Assembly: GCF_011742555.1 (NCBI RefSeq)
Contig: NZ_JAAQQR010000004.1
Location: 248,001 to 312,000, forward strand
Direction of reading: 5' to 3'
Origin: Luteibacter jiangsuensis
GTDB lineage: Bacteria; Pseudomonadota; Gammaproteobacteria; Xanthomonadales; Rhodanobacteraceae
Length of the DNA: 64,000 nt
The notes beneath the pieces are model-generated. The model ran no database searches, had not been told where the DNA came from, and saw only the letters and a list, made by a program, of their open reading frames with translations. Position numbers and translations under genes: made by a program. Each line of letters begins with the position of its first letter. The stretch's first letter is position 1. Below, piece after piece: positions 42,274-51,208 of the stretch.

Positions 42274-44546
42274 GCGGCGAGGTCCGCCTTTCCCGTCGCC
42301 GCTTCCTCAAGTTCGCCGCCGGCACCGCGGGCGGCCTTGTCATCGGCATCGGCACCGTCGGCGCGGTCGATCGTCCGCCACCGCTCGGCCTGCTCGGCGA
42401 CGCCTGGACGCAAGTGGGCCCGTATCTCCGCATCGCGGCGGACGGTCGCATCTTCATCGGCGTGCGCGATCCCGACAACGGCGAAGGCACTTCCACCTCG
42501 CTGGCCCGCATCATCGCCGACGAGTTGGACGCCGACTGGACCCGCGTCGTCGTCGAGCCGCTCGGCCTTGGCGTGACCATGGGCAACGGCGAGGCGAAAT
42601 TCACCTACGGGCACCAGCGCAGCGGCGACGCTACCAGCATCCCCGCGGCGTGGGCCGATCTGCGCCAGGCCGGCGCGCTCGGGCGCTGGCTGCTCCTGCA
42701 GGCGGCGGCGCGCCGCCTCGGCGTGCCCGCGGAGCGCCTGCGCACCGAGAACGGCATGGTTCTGGCCAGCGACAACCGGCGCGTGTCCTACGCCGATCTC
42801 GCGTCCACGGCCGCCGGCATCGACGCGCCCGCCAGCCCTCCGCCGCTCAAGTCGCCGGATCGCTACCGCCTCATCGGCCAGCCTGCCGGCGACGTGGACG
42901 CACGCGCCGTCGTTACCGGCACGCTTCGCTACGCCTTCGACGAGAACATCGGCGATCCGGTCGTCGCCGTCCTCGCGCGCTGCCCTTACCCGGGCGGTAC
43001 GCTGGACAACGCAGACCGTGAAGCCGCACAGAAGATCGAGGGTGTCTACGCCGTCCTCGACATCGCCCCGGATGCAAACCAGCCGCCGGGCATGGCCGCA
43101 CAGGCGCCTGCCCTCGCCGTGCTTGCCCGCGACACCTGGTCCGCACTGCGCGGGCGCGCCGCGCTCAAGGCCACGTGGAAAGCCGACGGGTCTCCGGAAC
43201 CGGCGGCCTCCGCGCTCGAGCAGCAGGCGTTGCAGGCGTTCGACGACGAGACGATCGCGCCTTCCACCGTGCGCAACGACGGCGACACCGCCGCGGCGCG
43301 CAAGAAGGCGGCGCGCGCGCTCGAGGCCACCTATTTCCAGCCGTGGGTAGCGCACGCCACCGCCGAAACCCCCAACTGCGTCGTTCGCCTGGACCCGGGA
43401 ACCAGCGTGACCGTCATCGCGGCCACGCAATCGCCCCGCCAGGCGTACGCCGTGGTGCAGCGGATGACCGGCTTCCGTCCCGACCAGATCGACATCCAGG
43501 TGCCGCGTGGCGGCGGCGGCTTCGGGCGCCGCCTCGAAGCCGACTACATCGCGGAAGCCATGTCGATCGCGCTGGCAAAGAAACCCGACGACATCCGCAA
43601 CCGGCCAGTGAAGGTGCTCTGGACGCGCGACGACGACCTCTCCCGCGATTTCTACCGCCCGCTGGCCGTGCACCGGCTCAATGCGTCGCTGGACCGCAAG
43701 AAGAAGATCGTCGGCTGGCACCAGCGGATGGCCAGCCCGTCCGCGCTCGCCGGGCGCGGCGTCCCCGACAATCGCCTGTGGCAGTCGGAGCTCGTGCCCG
43801 ACGCCCTGCCGGCGGGCCTCGTGCCGAACTTCCGCAGCGACTGGTATCCGCTGCCGTCGCGGCTCGCCCGCGGCGAGTGGCGCGGTTCGCCGCACGTCAC
43901 GCCGACCTTCGCCAGCGAAAGCTTCATCGACGAACTGGCACATGCCACGAACACCAACCCGCTCGATTTCCGCCTGGCCTTGCTCGGCGATGCACGCCAG
44001 TTGCCCTACGGCGGACGCGGCGGCCCCATCGACACCGGGCGCATGGCGAACGTCCTGAAGCTCGCCGCGGAGAAGCTCGACTGGAGCCGCTGGCTGCGCA
44101 GCGAGAACGGTCTGGGCATCGCCTGTGCCTATGTATTCGGCGCGTATGTGGCGCATGCGGTCGAAGTGGCGCCCACGAATGACGGCATCGACATCCACCG
44201 CGTGGTCTGCGTCGCGGACGTCGGCCGCGCCGTGAATCCGCTGGGGCTCGAGGCGCAGTTGCAAGGCGCCACGATGGATGCCCTTTCCACCGCGCTCAAC
44301 CTTGCCATCACAGTGAAAGACGGTAAGGTGCAGCAGACCGGCTTCCGCGACTATCCGATCGCCGCGACCCAGCCCATGCCCTACGAGGTGGAAACGGTGA
44401 TCGTGCCGTCTACCGCAGAGCCCGCGGGCGCGAGCGTGGTCGCCGTGCCTTCGGCGGCGCCGGCGCTCGCCAATGCCGTGTTCCGCGCCACGGCGGTTCG
44501 CGTGCGGCGCCTGCCGCTGCTGCGCGAACTGGCGCGACTGCGCTGA
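42270..44546 (+). CDS. Molybdopterin-binding subunit of an aldehyde/xanthine-type hydroxylase (IorB-like)
   Basis: 758 residues with a twin-arginine signal (SRRRFLKFAAG), so the enzyme is exported folded with its cofactor. Xanthine-oxidase-fold motifs: PDNGEGTSTSLARIIADELD, GTLRYAFDENIGDPVVAVLA, QPWVAHATAETPNCV, VPRGGGGFGRRLEADY (molybdenum cofactor loop) and a C-terminal AEPAGASVV-APALANAVFRAT in which the Glu matches the catalytic Glu of the family. No FAD subunit is encoded, so electrons probably go to a cytochrome. Substrate unknown. Confidence 0.9.
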   Translation: MSGEVRLSRRRFLKFAAGTAGGLVIGIGTVGAVDRPPPLGLLGDAWTQVGPYLRIAADGRIFIGVRDPDNGEGTSTSLARIIADELDADWTRVVVEPLGLGVTMGNGEAKFTYGHQRSGDATSIPAAWADLRQAGALGRWLLLQAAARRLGVPAERLRTENGMVLASDNRRVSYADLASTAAGIDAPASPPPLKSPDRYRLIGQPAGDVDARAVVTGTLRYAFDENIGDPVVAVLARCPYPGGTLDNADREAAQKIEGVYAVLDIAPDANQPPGMAAQAPALAVLARDTWSALRGRAALKATWKADGSPEPAASALEQQALQAFDDETIAPSTVRNDGDTAAARKKAARALEATYFQPWVAHATAETPNCVVRLDPGTSVTVIAATQSPRQAYAVVQRMTGFRPDQIDIQVPRGGGGFGRRLEADYIAEAMSIALAKKPDDIRNRPVKVLWTRDDDLSRDFYRPLAVHRLNASLDRKKKIVGWHQRMASPSALAGRGVPDNRLWQSELVPDALPAGLVPNFRSDWYPLPSRLARGEWRGSPHVTPTFASESFIDELAHATNTNPLDFRLALLGDARQLPYGGRGGPIDTGRMANVLKLAAEKLDWSRWLRSENGLGIACAYVFGAYVAHAVEVAPTNDGIDIHRVVCVADVGRAVNPLGLEAQLQGATMDALSTALNLAITVKDGKVQQTGFRDYPIAATQPMPYEVETVIVPSTAEPAGASVVAVPSAAPALANAVFRATAVRVRRLPLLRELARLR

Positions 44547-44571
44547 TCCCTTCCCGCTCCCGAGGTACCGC

Positions 44572-45336
44572 ATGACCACCGCATCGTTCACCTCGGGCCC
44601 ATCGGCGGCGCGCACGGACGCCGAACTGATCGGCAACAACAAGCGCTTCTACGACGCCTTGTGGGCGGAGGCCAAGCTCTTCGCGCCGGAGCGCTTCAAC
44701 ACGTGGCCCCTGGTATCGGAACTGGCCGCCCAGACCTCCCGCCGCCTGGAAGTGGCCCCGGGGCTGCGCCCCCGGCTGCCTTTGGCGGATACCCAGTTCG
44801 TCGACCTCAGCCGCCCGGCGCTCGCCGAGCTTGGCCGCAGCGGCGCCCGCGTGGCGAACGCCATGATCGGCGCGCTGCCGTTCCGCGACGCCAGTTTCGA
44901 CTTCGTGTGCGCGTTCGACATCCTCGAACACGTGGTGGACGACGAGGGCGCCCTGGGGGAACTGGCCCGCGTGGCGGAACCGGGCGCTCGCCTGCTGCTG
45001 TCGGTGCCCCTGCATCCCGAGGCCTGGACCCCCTTCGACGACTTCGTGGGCCATTACCGCCGCTACGAGCCGGAGGCCATCCGCGACCTGCTGTCCCGCC
45101 ACGGCTTCGCCATCGAGCGCAGCGCCGTCTATGGCATGCAGCCCAAATCGTCGAAGCTGCTCGACCTCGGCCAGTATTTCCTCACCCACCATAGGGCGCG
45201 CGCCATGTGGTGGTACAACCGGGTCTTCATGCCCCTGGGCGTGCGTTTCCAGAAGCCGCTGGCGTTCACGGAAGGCTTCGATCCGGCGCCGGGCGTCGAC
45301 GAGGTCCTGCTGGTCTGCCGCAAAGCCACCGTCTAA
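44572..45336 (+). CDS. Class I SAM-dependent methyltransferase
   Basis: 254 residues. Motif I-like LEVAPGLRPRLPL near 60, acidic VDLSRPALAEL, then GALPFRDASFDFVCAFDILEHV and the typical LARVAEPGARLLLSVPLHPE. The rest fits the Methyltransf_11 pattern, including FVGHYRRYEPEAIRDLLSRHGF. The substrate is unknown. The ATG at 44572 has CGAGG upstream. It follows the molybdenum enzyme by 25 bases; a link is not proven. Confidence 0.85.
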   Translation: MTTASFTSGPSAARTDAELIGNNKRFYDALWAEAKLFAPERFNTWPLVSELAAQTSRRLEVAPGLRPRLPLADTQFVDLSRPALAELGRSGARVANAMIGALPFRDASFDFVCAFDILEHVVDDEGALGELARVAEPGARLLLSVPLHPEAWTPFDDFVGHYRRYEPEAIRDLLSRHGFAIERSAVYGMQPKSSKLLDLGQYFLTHHRARAMWWYNRVFMPLGVRFQKPLAFTEGFDPAPGVDEVLLVCRKATV

Positions 45337-45416
45337 ATCGAGCAAAAACAGGGGCTTTACACATGGCGCGGCGCAACTGGTTATGATGCGCCACCTTCAG
45401 GTCGGGACACAGCGGC

Positions 45417-46700
45417 ATGCTCTACCTCATGCACGAATGGCAACGCTCGATGCTCAGCCCACTTTCGTATTGGGCCGAGGCGGGGGCGAAGATGTTCGGC
45501 GACATCGCCAGTCCGTTCGCCCGCATGCCCGGTGCCGACCGCGCGGCCGCGGGCTGCGAGCTGATGTACCGCCTGGGCAAGGCCTACGAGAAACCCGAGT
45601 TCGACATCCATAGCGTGCACGCCCACGGGCACGACGTGGCCATCGTCGAGCAGGTGTCCATGGCCAAGCCGTTCTGCACACTGAAGCGCTTCAAGCGGTT
45701 CTCCGACGACCAGGCCACCGTGGACCGCATGAAGCACGATCCCGCCGTGCTCGTGGTCGCGCCCCTGTCCGGGCACCATTCCACCCTGCTCCGCGATACG
45801 GTGCGCACCCTGCTGCGCGACCACAAGGTGTACATCACCGACTGGGTCGATGCGCGCATGATCCCGCTGGAGGAAGGTTCCTTCTCGCTGGCGGACTTTG
45901 TGTCCTACATCGAGGAATTCATCCGCCACGTCGGCGTGCATCGTGCGCACGTGGTGTCCGTGTGCCAGCCGACCGTGCCGGTGCTGGCGGCGGTGTCGCT
46001 CATGGCGGCGCGCGGCGAAGCCACGCCCGCCACGCTCACGCTGATGGGCGGGCCGATCGACACCCGGAAAAGCCCGACCAGCGTCGACAACCTCGCCACC
46101 ACGCGGCCGTTGTCGTGGTTCCGCAACCAGCTGATCCACAAGGTGCCCTACCAATATCCAGGCGCCGGCCGGGACGTCTATCCCGGCTTTCTGCAACATG
46201 CCGGGTTCATCGCCATGAATCCCAGCCGCCATGTCATGTCGCACTGGGACTTCTACGAGAACCTGCGCAAGGGCGACCTCGACGACGCCGAGGCGCACCG
46301 CAAGTTCTACGACGAATACAACGCGGTGCTCGACATGCCCGCGGAGTACTACCTCGACACCATCGAAACGGTGTTCCAGGAACATCGCCTGCCCAAGGGC
46401 ACCTGGGAAGTGCACGGCGAACTCGTGCGCCCGGCGAAGATCAAGTCCACGGCCCTGCTCACCATCGAAGGCGAACTGGACGACATCTCCGGCCCCGGCC
46501 AGACCGAAGCGGCGCATGGCCTGTGCACGGGCATCGCAAAGAAACGCCGCAAGCACATCACGGTGGAGGGCGCCGGCCACTACGGCATCTTCAGCGGCCG
46601 CCGCTGGCGCGACACCGTCTATCCCGAGGTGCGCGACTTCATCAAGGCGTTCGACAAGGGCAACAGCAATACGGGCGCCACCGGGAACCGCAAGGCTTAG
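45417..46700 (+). CDS. phaZ: Intracellular polyhydroxybutyrate depolymerase PhaZ
   Basis: 427 residues of the intracellular PHB depolymerase family (TIGR01849 type), alpha/beta hydrolases that mobilise native PHB granules. The nucleophile is Cys183 in VVSVCQPTVPVL, the cysteine-type lipase box of Ralstonia PhaZa1. Further marks are LSGHHSTLLRDTVRTLL (oxyanion region), VYITDWVDARMIPL, and EGAGHYGIFSGRRW with the catalytic His. No PHA synthase or phasin gene is in the window. Confidence 0.92.
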   Translation: MLYLMHEWQRSMLSPLSYWAEAGAKMFGDIASPFARMPGADRAAAGCELMYRLGKAYEKPEFDIHSVHAHGHDVAIVEQVSMAKPFCTLKRFKRFSDDQATVDRMKHDPAVLVVAPLSGHHSTLLRDTVRTLLRDHKVYITDWVDARMIPLEEGSFSLADFVSYIEEFIRHVGVHRAHVVSVCQPTVPVLAAVSLMAARGEATPATLTLMGGPIDTRKSPTSVDNLATTRPLSWFRNQLIHKVPYQYPGAGRDVYPGFLQHAGFIAMNPSRHVMSHWDFYENLRKGDLDDAEAHRKFYDEYNAVLDMPAEYYLDTIETVFQEHRLPKGTWEVHGELVRPAKIKSTALLTIEGELDDISGPGQTEAAHGLCTGIAKKRRKHITVEGAGHYGIFSGRRWRDTVYPEVRDFIKAFDKGNSNTGATGNRKA

Positions 46701-46708
46701 CGCGTCCT

Positions 46709-46787
46709 GTGGGAGCCGGCTTTGCCGGCGATCCCGCAGCAGCGGGCCATCTTGCCGCGCCCTCATCGCCGCTGAAGCGGCTCCCAC
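46709..46787. repeat. REP/BIME-like palindromic element, copy 2
   Basis: GTGGGAGCCGGCTTTGCCGGC on the left and GCCGCTGAAGCGGCTCCCAC on the right around a CCCGCAGCAGCGGG centre, same orientation as copy 1. It lies between the convergent ends of phaZ and the anion permease gene, where it could terminate both. Confidence 0.85.
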
Positions 46788-46818
46788 AAAACGGCCGCCA
46801 CGCCTGGAGTGCCGTCGT

Positions 46819-47922
46819 TCAGAGCAGCAACCAGCCGATCAGGCCAACCGCCGCGAAGAACGGTATGGACCACAGGTGGAACGTGCCCCACGCCTTGCGC
46901 TCGCCCAGCAGCCGCAACGCAATGAGGTTGGCGAGCGAACCCAGCACGAACCCGAACCCACCCACATTCACGCCATAGGCGATGGTGCGCCAGTCGTGCG
47001 AGTACTCCGCGAGGAGGATCGCCGCAGGCACGTTGCTCACCGCCTGCGACGCGAGCGCGCCGGTGGCGTACAGGTGCGTCGGCTCGTTCAGGCCCAGTCC
47101 GCCGATGAATCCCTTCACCGTGCCGGTGCCTGCCAGGAGACGCAGGTCAACGAACATCAGTACGAAGGTGAGCAGCAGCCCATAGTCGATGCGTGCCACC
47201 ACGCGGCGGCGGAACGCCAGAAAGATCAGGGCCACCCCGAGCAGCCCCCACGCCGCATGGCCTAGATCGGCGGCGAGGATGAACGGGATGTAGAGCACTG
47301 CGGCGACGACGAGCATCGTGCGATCCACGCGCTCGTCGGCCTGCTCGTGTACCTCCAGCGTGTCGGCAGGGAAAGCCAGGGCCGCCACCACGAGAAGCAG
47401 CACCAGGGCAGCGCCCGACAGCGGCAGCATGGCCCACACGAAGCCGCCAAAACCGTTGTTCCACTGCTGCCAGAGGAACAGGTTCTGCGGGTTGCCGATC
47501 GGCGTGAGCATGGACCCGGCGTTGACCGCCAGCGCCTCGAACACCACGATGCGCGTCGCCGGCATGCGTGCGATGCGGCACATGCGCAGGGTCAGCGGCA
47601 CCACCACGAACAACGCCACGTCGTTGGTGAGTAGCATCGAAAGCACGGCGGCCGCGGCCACCAGGCCGAGTGCCGCCACACGTCGCGTGGCGGTGCGGTC
47701 TATGAGCCAGCGCCCCGCCACGTCGAGTGCGCCGCTGGACTCCACGGCCTTGGTGAGCAGGAGCAAGCCCGCGAGCGCGGCGATGGTGGGCCAGTCGACC
47801 AGCCCGGGCCACTGCGGCAGGCGTGACGGATTGGCGGCCGCGAAGGCGATCGCCACCACGAGCAGCACGAGGAAAAGCATGTCGCGGCGCAATTGGCGCA
47901 GCAAGTCGGGCAACCACGTCAT
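46819..47922 (-). CDS. SLC13/ArsB-like ion permease
   Basis: 367 residues, 10-11 helices, ion-transporter superfamily (SLC13/CitM/NhaD/ArsB). Two repeat-type signatures are visible: LTNDVALFVVVPLTLRMC with NAGSMLTPIGNPQNLFLW in the first half, and ASQAVSNVPAAILLAEYS in the second, which are the paired re-entrant loops. Substrate (dicarboxylate, arsenite or sodium) cannot be assigned; the protein is shorter than typical DASS carriers. ATG at 47922 chosen; the upstream open frame is antisense or intergenic. Confidence 0.82.
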   Translation of the reverse strand: MTWLPDLLRQLRRDMLFLVLLVVAIAFAAANPSRLPQWPGLVDWPTIAALAGLLLLTKAVESSGALDVAGRWLIDRTATRRVAALGLVAAAAVLSMLLTNDVALFVVVPLTLRMCRIARMPATRIVVFEALAVNAGSMLTPIGNPQNLFLWQQWNNGFGGFVWAMLPLSGAALVLLLVVAALAFPADTLEVHEQADERVDRTMLVVAAVLYIPFILAADLGHAAWGLLGVALIFLAFRRRVVARIDYGLLLTFVLMFVDLRLLAGTGTVKGFIGGLGLNEPTHLYATGALASQAVSNVPAAILLAEYSHDWRTIAYGVNVGGFGFVLGSLANLIALRLLGERKAWGTFHLWSIPFFAAVGLIGWLLL

Positions 47923-47930
47923 CAAGGAAA

Positions 47931-47950
47931 TCCCGCCGGCGAAGGCGGGA
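47931..47950. repeat. Short hairpin TCCCGCC-GGCGAA-GGCGGGA
   Basis: A seven-base perfect stem between two minus-strand genes. It resembles the hairpins of the family seen at 16937 and 63966. It has no T-run, so it is a dispersed repeat rather than a clear terminator. Confidence 0.5.
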
Positions 47951-47984
47951 TCATACCGGTACGGACCGCCCTCTTGGCGTGATG

Positions 47985-48761
47985 TCAGTTCTTGTCGCGC
48001 GGGATGTCCACCTTGCCGGTGACGCCGCGATGATCGATGTCGCCGCTGCCGATCGAGCGCACGGTCAGGTCGCCATGAACGTCGCTGACGTCGAGGTCGC
48101 CGGACCCGATGGTGCCCACCTGCACATTGCCCTGGGCGCCTTCGATCTTGGCGTCGCCCGAGCCGACGGTGCCGATGCGCACCCCGGCGGCACGCTTCGC
48201 GCCGAAGTCGCCGGAACCGATGGAATCGATGTCCACCTCGCCGGTGTCTTCCAGCTTCAGGTCGCCGGACCCGACCGTGCCGCGCACCTTGCCCTTGATG
48301 TTGCGCGCTTCCAGATCGCCCGAGCCGACCTGGGCGTCGAGCGAGGCGAGGTTGCGTGCCTTGGCGTCGCCGGAGCCCACGCTGAGCTTCACCGGAATGT
48401 CGGAGGGAATGTTCGCCTCCACCTTCAGGTCGGCGTAACGGTTGCCCCACCCGCCGAAGAAGCCATGCGAGCGCGCGTCCTTCAGCTCCACGAGGAGGGT
48501 GTCGCCCACGCGCGTCTGGGTAACCACGAGGTTGTCGAGGGTCTCCTGGTCGGACGCGCAAGCCTTGCCGCGCACCGTGCCCTTGCCGGCGGAAGCGCCG
48601 CCGGTAACGAGCAGGTCGTACGAATTCGTGACGAAGCGGATGTCGCGCACGCCCTTGAAGTCGAGGTCGAGGTTGCGGTCCGCATGGAATTTGCATTGGG
48701 CGTCGTCGGCCATGGCCGCGGCGGGCAGCAGGAGCAGCGAGGCGAGGATCAGTTTGCGCAT
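47985..48761 (-). CDS. DUF2807-type repeat protein with GSGD motifs, exported
   Basis: 258 residues with a Sec signal (MRKLILASLLLLPAAAMA-DD). From about residue 120 the motif GSGD recurs every ~20 residues (VGSGDAKA, VGSGDLEA, VGSGDLKL, IGSGDFGA, VGSGDAKI, IGSGDLDV, IGSGDIDH), the periodicity of a right-handed beta-helix of the head-GIN/DUF2807 and DUF4097 type. A conserved Cys pair is near 23 and 68. Probably a periplasmic or cell-surface adhesive or chaperone-like protein; no enzymatic residue is evident. ATG at 48761 chosen for the signal. Confidence 0.85.
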   Translation of the reverse strand: MRKLILASLLLLPAAAMADDAQCKFHADRNLDLDFKGVRDIRFVTNSYDLLVTGGASAGKGTVRGKACASDQETLDNLVVTQTRVGDTLLVELKDARSHGFFGGWGNRYADLKVEANIPSDIPVKLSVGSGDAKARNLASLDAQVGSGDLEARNIKGKVRGTVGSGDLKLEDTGEVDIDSIGSGDFGAKRAAGVRIGTVGSGDAKIEGAQGNVQVGTIGSGDLDVSDVHGDLTVRSIGSGDIDHRGVTGKVDIPRDKN

Positions 48762-48927
48762 GGGATGTCCCTTCGTGAGTCGGCGGTAGACCGGCCATGG
48801 ATGCGCGCCGGGGGCAAAAGGTTGCAGCGGCGCCTTCACGCGAAGCTGACCGCACGGCAACGGACCCGTCAACCGGTCCGGCGGCAGCACGTTTTTCCCC
48901 CTGCAACACCCAACCGGAGCCTACCCT

Positions 48928-49434
48928 ATGCAACGCAAGACCCTCGTCGCCAGTGCCGCCTCCCTCCTCCTTGCCGGCTCGGCCGCCTTCGCGTTCGCGC
49001 AGGATGCCGCGCCCAAGGCCCCCGCCGCGCCGGCCCAGTCCGCTCAGAGCCCGGACCACCAGGGCATGAAGTGGAACCGCGGCGAACGCGGTGAGCATGG
49101 CAACTGGGGCCACCATGGCCGCGGCGGCATGCGCAAGGACGCCGGCGTGATCGGCGACCTTCGCTCACTCGAGCGCCTCTACGTGATGAGCGGCCGTGCG
49201 AAGGAACTGCCGGCGCTGTACAACGACGTGCTGGCCAAGTCGCAGAACCCGATGGTGCGCGACTACGCGTATCGCCACCTCGCACGTGCGCAGATGCAGC
49301 CGCAGAACGTCGACGCCGCCATCGCCACCATGCGCAAGAGTCTCGACGAGAGCCTGGCCCAGGACCAGAAGCGCCACCAGGAAATGGAAGCCTTCAAGCA
49401 GCGGATGCAGCAGCGCGCGGCGACGAAGAGCTGA
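48928..49434 (+). CDS. Exported small alpha-helical protein of unknown function
   Basis: 168 residues. Sec signal (LLLAGSAAFAFA-QD), a low-complexity Ala/Pro then Gly/His-rich segment (about 27-68, with HHGRGGMRK), and a helical C-terminal region with TPR-like pairs: LERLYVMSGRAKELPALYND and RDYAYRHLARAQMQPQN. It resembles no family I can name; the His/Gly stretch could bind metal. Divergent from the DUF2807 gene and followed by a strong terminator. Confidence 0.75.
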   Translation: MQRKTLVASAASLLLAGSAAFAFAQDAAPKAPAAPAQSAQSPDHQGMKWNRGERGEHGNWGHHGRGGMRKDAGVIGDLRSLERLYVMSGRAKELPALYNDVLAKSQNPMVRDYAYRHLARAQMQPQNVDAAIATMRKSLDESLAQDQKRHQEMEAFKQRMQQRAATKS

Positions 49435-49437
49435 TGA

Positions 49438-49468
49438 ACCGGGCGGGGCCGTAAGGCCCCGCCCTTTT
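49438..49468 (+). terminator. Rho-independent terminator
   Basis: GGGCGGGGCC-GTAA-GGCCCCGCCC followed by TTTT: a perfect ten-base-pair GC stem with a tetraloop, a few bases after the stop codon at 49434. Confidence 0.95.
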
Positions 49469-49494
49469 AAGCTGTGAACTGGCAGCAATCTTAT

Positions 49495-49574
49495 GTGGAG
49501 CCGGCTTTGCCGGCGATCCCGCGGCAGCGGGCAAGTTTGTCGCAAGCACCCATCGCCGCTGAAGCGGCTCCCAC
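49495..49574. repeat. REP/BIME-like palindromic element, copy 3
   Basis: GTGGAGCCGGC-TTT-GCCGGC (one G fewer in the left arm than other copies) to GCCGCTGAAGCGGCTCCCAC. The inner part GATCCCGCGGCAGCGGGCAAG and the segment AAGCACCCATCGCCG match copy 1 almost exactly. It lies directly after the terminator. Confidence 0.85.
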
Positions 49575-49601
49575 ATCAAGCGCTTACGCGCTTTGAGGCG
49601 A

Positions 49602-50393
49602 TCAGGCGCCGTCGCGCTTAACGCGCGTCCAGAGCGCTTCCTGTTCTTCCAGCGGATACGATGACAGGTCGCGTCCTTCACTGGCCGCTATCGCTTCCAT
49701 GGCGCGAAAGCGCCGCTCGAATTTCGCGTTCGCGCCGCGCAGCGCGCGCGACACGTCGACCTTCGCATGCCGCGCCAGGTTAGCGGCAACGAAAAGCACG
49801 TCACCGATCTCGTCGGCCAGGCGTTCCTCGTCGGCACCGTGTTCGAACTCGTGTCGCACTTCCTCGAGCTCTTCGGCCAGCTTGTCCAGCACCGGCCGGT
49901 GGTCGGGCCAGTCGAATCCGACGTTCGCGGCGCGCTTCTGCAGCTTCACCGCCCGCTGCCATTCGGGCAGGCCGCGCGAGATACCCGCGAGCGCGCTGTC
50001 GTCGGCCGAGCCTTTCGCAGCGCGTTCGTCCGCCTTCAGGCGGTCCCAGTCGCGCGATCGTTCCGCATCGTTGGCGTGCGTGGCATCCGCGAACACATGA
50101 GGATGCCGGCGCAGCATCTTGTCGCAGATGGAGGCCACCACATCGCCGAACGCGAAGTGCCCGGCTTCTTCGGCCATGCTCGCATGGAACACCACCTGCA
50201 GGAGCAGATCGCCCAACTCGTCGCGAAGGTCGTGCATGTCCCCGCGATCGATGGCGTCGGCGACCTCGTAGGCTTCCTCGATCGTATAGGGCGCGATGGT
50301 GGCGAAGTTCTGCCTCACATCCCACGGGCATCCGTTTTCCGGATCGCGGAGCCGGGCCATGATGGCTATCAGCTCCTCCACGTGCCGCGTCAT
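49602..50393 (-). CDS. mazG: Nucleoside triphosphate pyrophosphohydrolase MazG
   Basis: 263 residues with two MazG domains. It hydrolyses (d)NTPs to NMP and PPi and is linked to stringent-response and nucleotide-pool cleaning. N-terminal half: MARLRDPENGCPWDVRQNF, then TIEEAYEVADAI and LRDELGDLLLQVVFHA, with the metal-binding E-E-x-x-E and D. C-terminal half: LAEELEEVRHEFEHG, LADEIGDVLFVAANLARH. ATG at 50393 overlaps cysQ by four bases. Last gene of a five-gene overlapping operon. Confidence 0.95.
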   Translation of the reverse strand: MTRHVEELIAIMARLRDPENGCPWDVRQNFATIAPYTIEEAYEVADAIDRGDMHDLRDELGDLLLQVVFHASMAEEAGHFAFGDVVASICDKMLRRHPHVFADATHANDAERSRDWDRLKADERAAKGSADDSALAGISRGLPEWQRAVKLQKRAANVGFDWPDHRPVLDKLAEELEEVRHEFEHGADEERLADEIGDVLFVAANLARHAKVDVSRALRGANAKFERRFRAMEAIAASEGRDLSSYPLEEQEALWTRVKRDGA

Positions 50394-51208
50394 GCGTTTT
50401 CCTCGGGATCGATGAGCCGCGCGGCCCAGTCGATGCCGGGATCGCCGCAGGCGATGAATTCGGGATTGATGAGCGAATCGCGCGTGTTGTAACGGAACGG
50501 GCGGCCGGCAAGGTCGAGTACGGCGCCGCCGGCCTCTTCCAGTACACATTGCGCCGCTGCCGTATCCCACTCCGACGTGGCGCCGAGGCGAAGGTAGATA
50601 TCGGCGTCGCCACGAGCAATGACACAGAACTTGAGCGACGAGCCCAGGGCGAATGTTTCGTGCTCGCCCAGCCGATCGAGCAAGGCCATGCTGCGCCCCG
50701 TGCCGTGGGAACGGCTGCCCGTGACCATCAGCAGGCCATTGGCGCGGCGCGTGGAGAGGCGCTCGCGCGCGGCCTCCGGCGCCCGTTGCCGCCACGCGCC
50801 CGCCCCGGCGGCGGCCGCGTAGAGGTCGCCGGTGACCGGCGCCAGCACGACGCCCAGCACGCTGCGGTGATCCTCCACCAGCGAGATGTTCACCGTGAAC
50901 TCGCCGTTACGCTTCACGAATTCGCGCGTGCCGTCCAGCGGGTCGACCAGCCAGTAGCGGCGCCAGGTGCGTCTTTCGGACCACGGTGCGGCTGCGGCTT
51001 CCTCCGAGATCACGGGAATGCCCGGCGCCAGCGCGTGCAGGCCCTCCTGGATCACGCGTTCGGCCGCGAGGTCCGCCGCGGTGACCGGGGAGTCGTCGTC
51101 CTTGCAGACCACTTCGAAATCCCGCGCGTAGATCGCCAGGATGGCGTCGGCCGCGCGCCGCGCGATGGCGCAGACGGGGTCGAGCAAGTGCACGGGCGAC
51201 ATCGTCAC
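50390..51208 (-). CDS. cysQ: 3'(2'),5'-bisphosphate nucleotidase CysQ
   Basis: 272 residues, inositol-monophosphatase fold. It converts PAP/PAPS to AMP/APS, protecting sulfate assimilation. Metal-binding motifs: SEEAAAA-region Glu pair (about 68-70), WLVDPLDGTREFVKRNGEF, and SEWDTAAAQCVLEEAGG. The GTG at 51208 overlaps the nudE stop by four bases (GTGA), consistent with every other junction of this operon; an ATG at 51202 is an alternative. Confidence 0.93.
   Translation of the reverse strand: MTMSPVHLLDPVCAIARRAADAILAIYARDFEVVCKDDDSPVTAADLAAERVIQEGLHALAPGIPVISEEAAAAPWSERRTWRRYWLVDPLDGTREFVKRNGEFTVNISLVEDHRSVLGVVLAPVTGDLYAAAAGAGAWRQRAPEAARERLSTRRANGLLMVTGSRSHGTGRSMALLDRLGEHETFALGSSLKFCVIARGDADIYLRLGATSEWDTAAAQCVLEEAGGAVLDLAGRPFRYNTRDSLINPEFIACGDPGIDWAARLIDPEENA

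Noticed and set aside
45356-45387. TTTACA ... TATGAT as a phaZ promoter
   Set aside because: The spacer is 20 bases, longer than normal sigma-70 spacing; kept only as a weak possibility.
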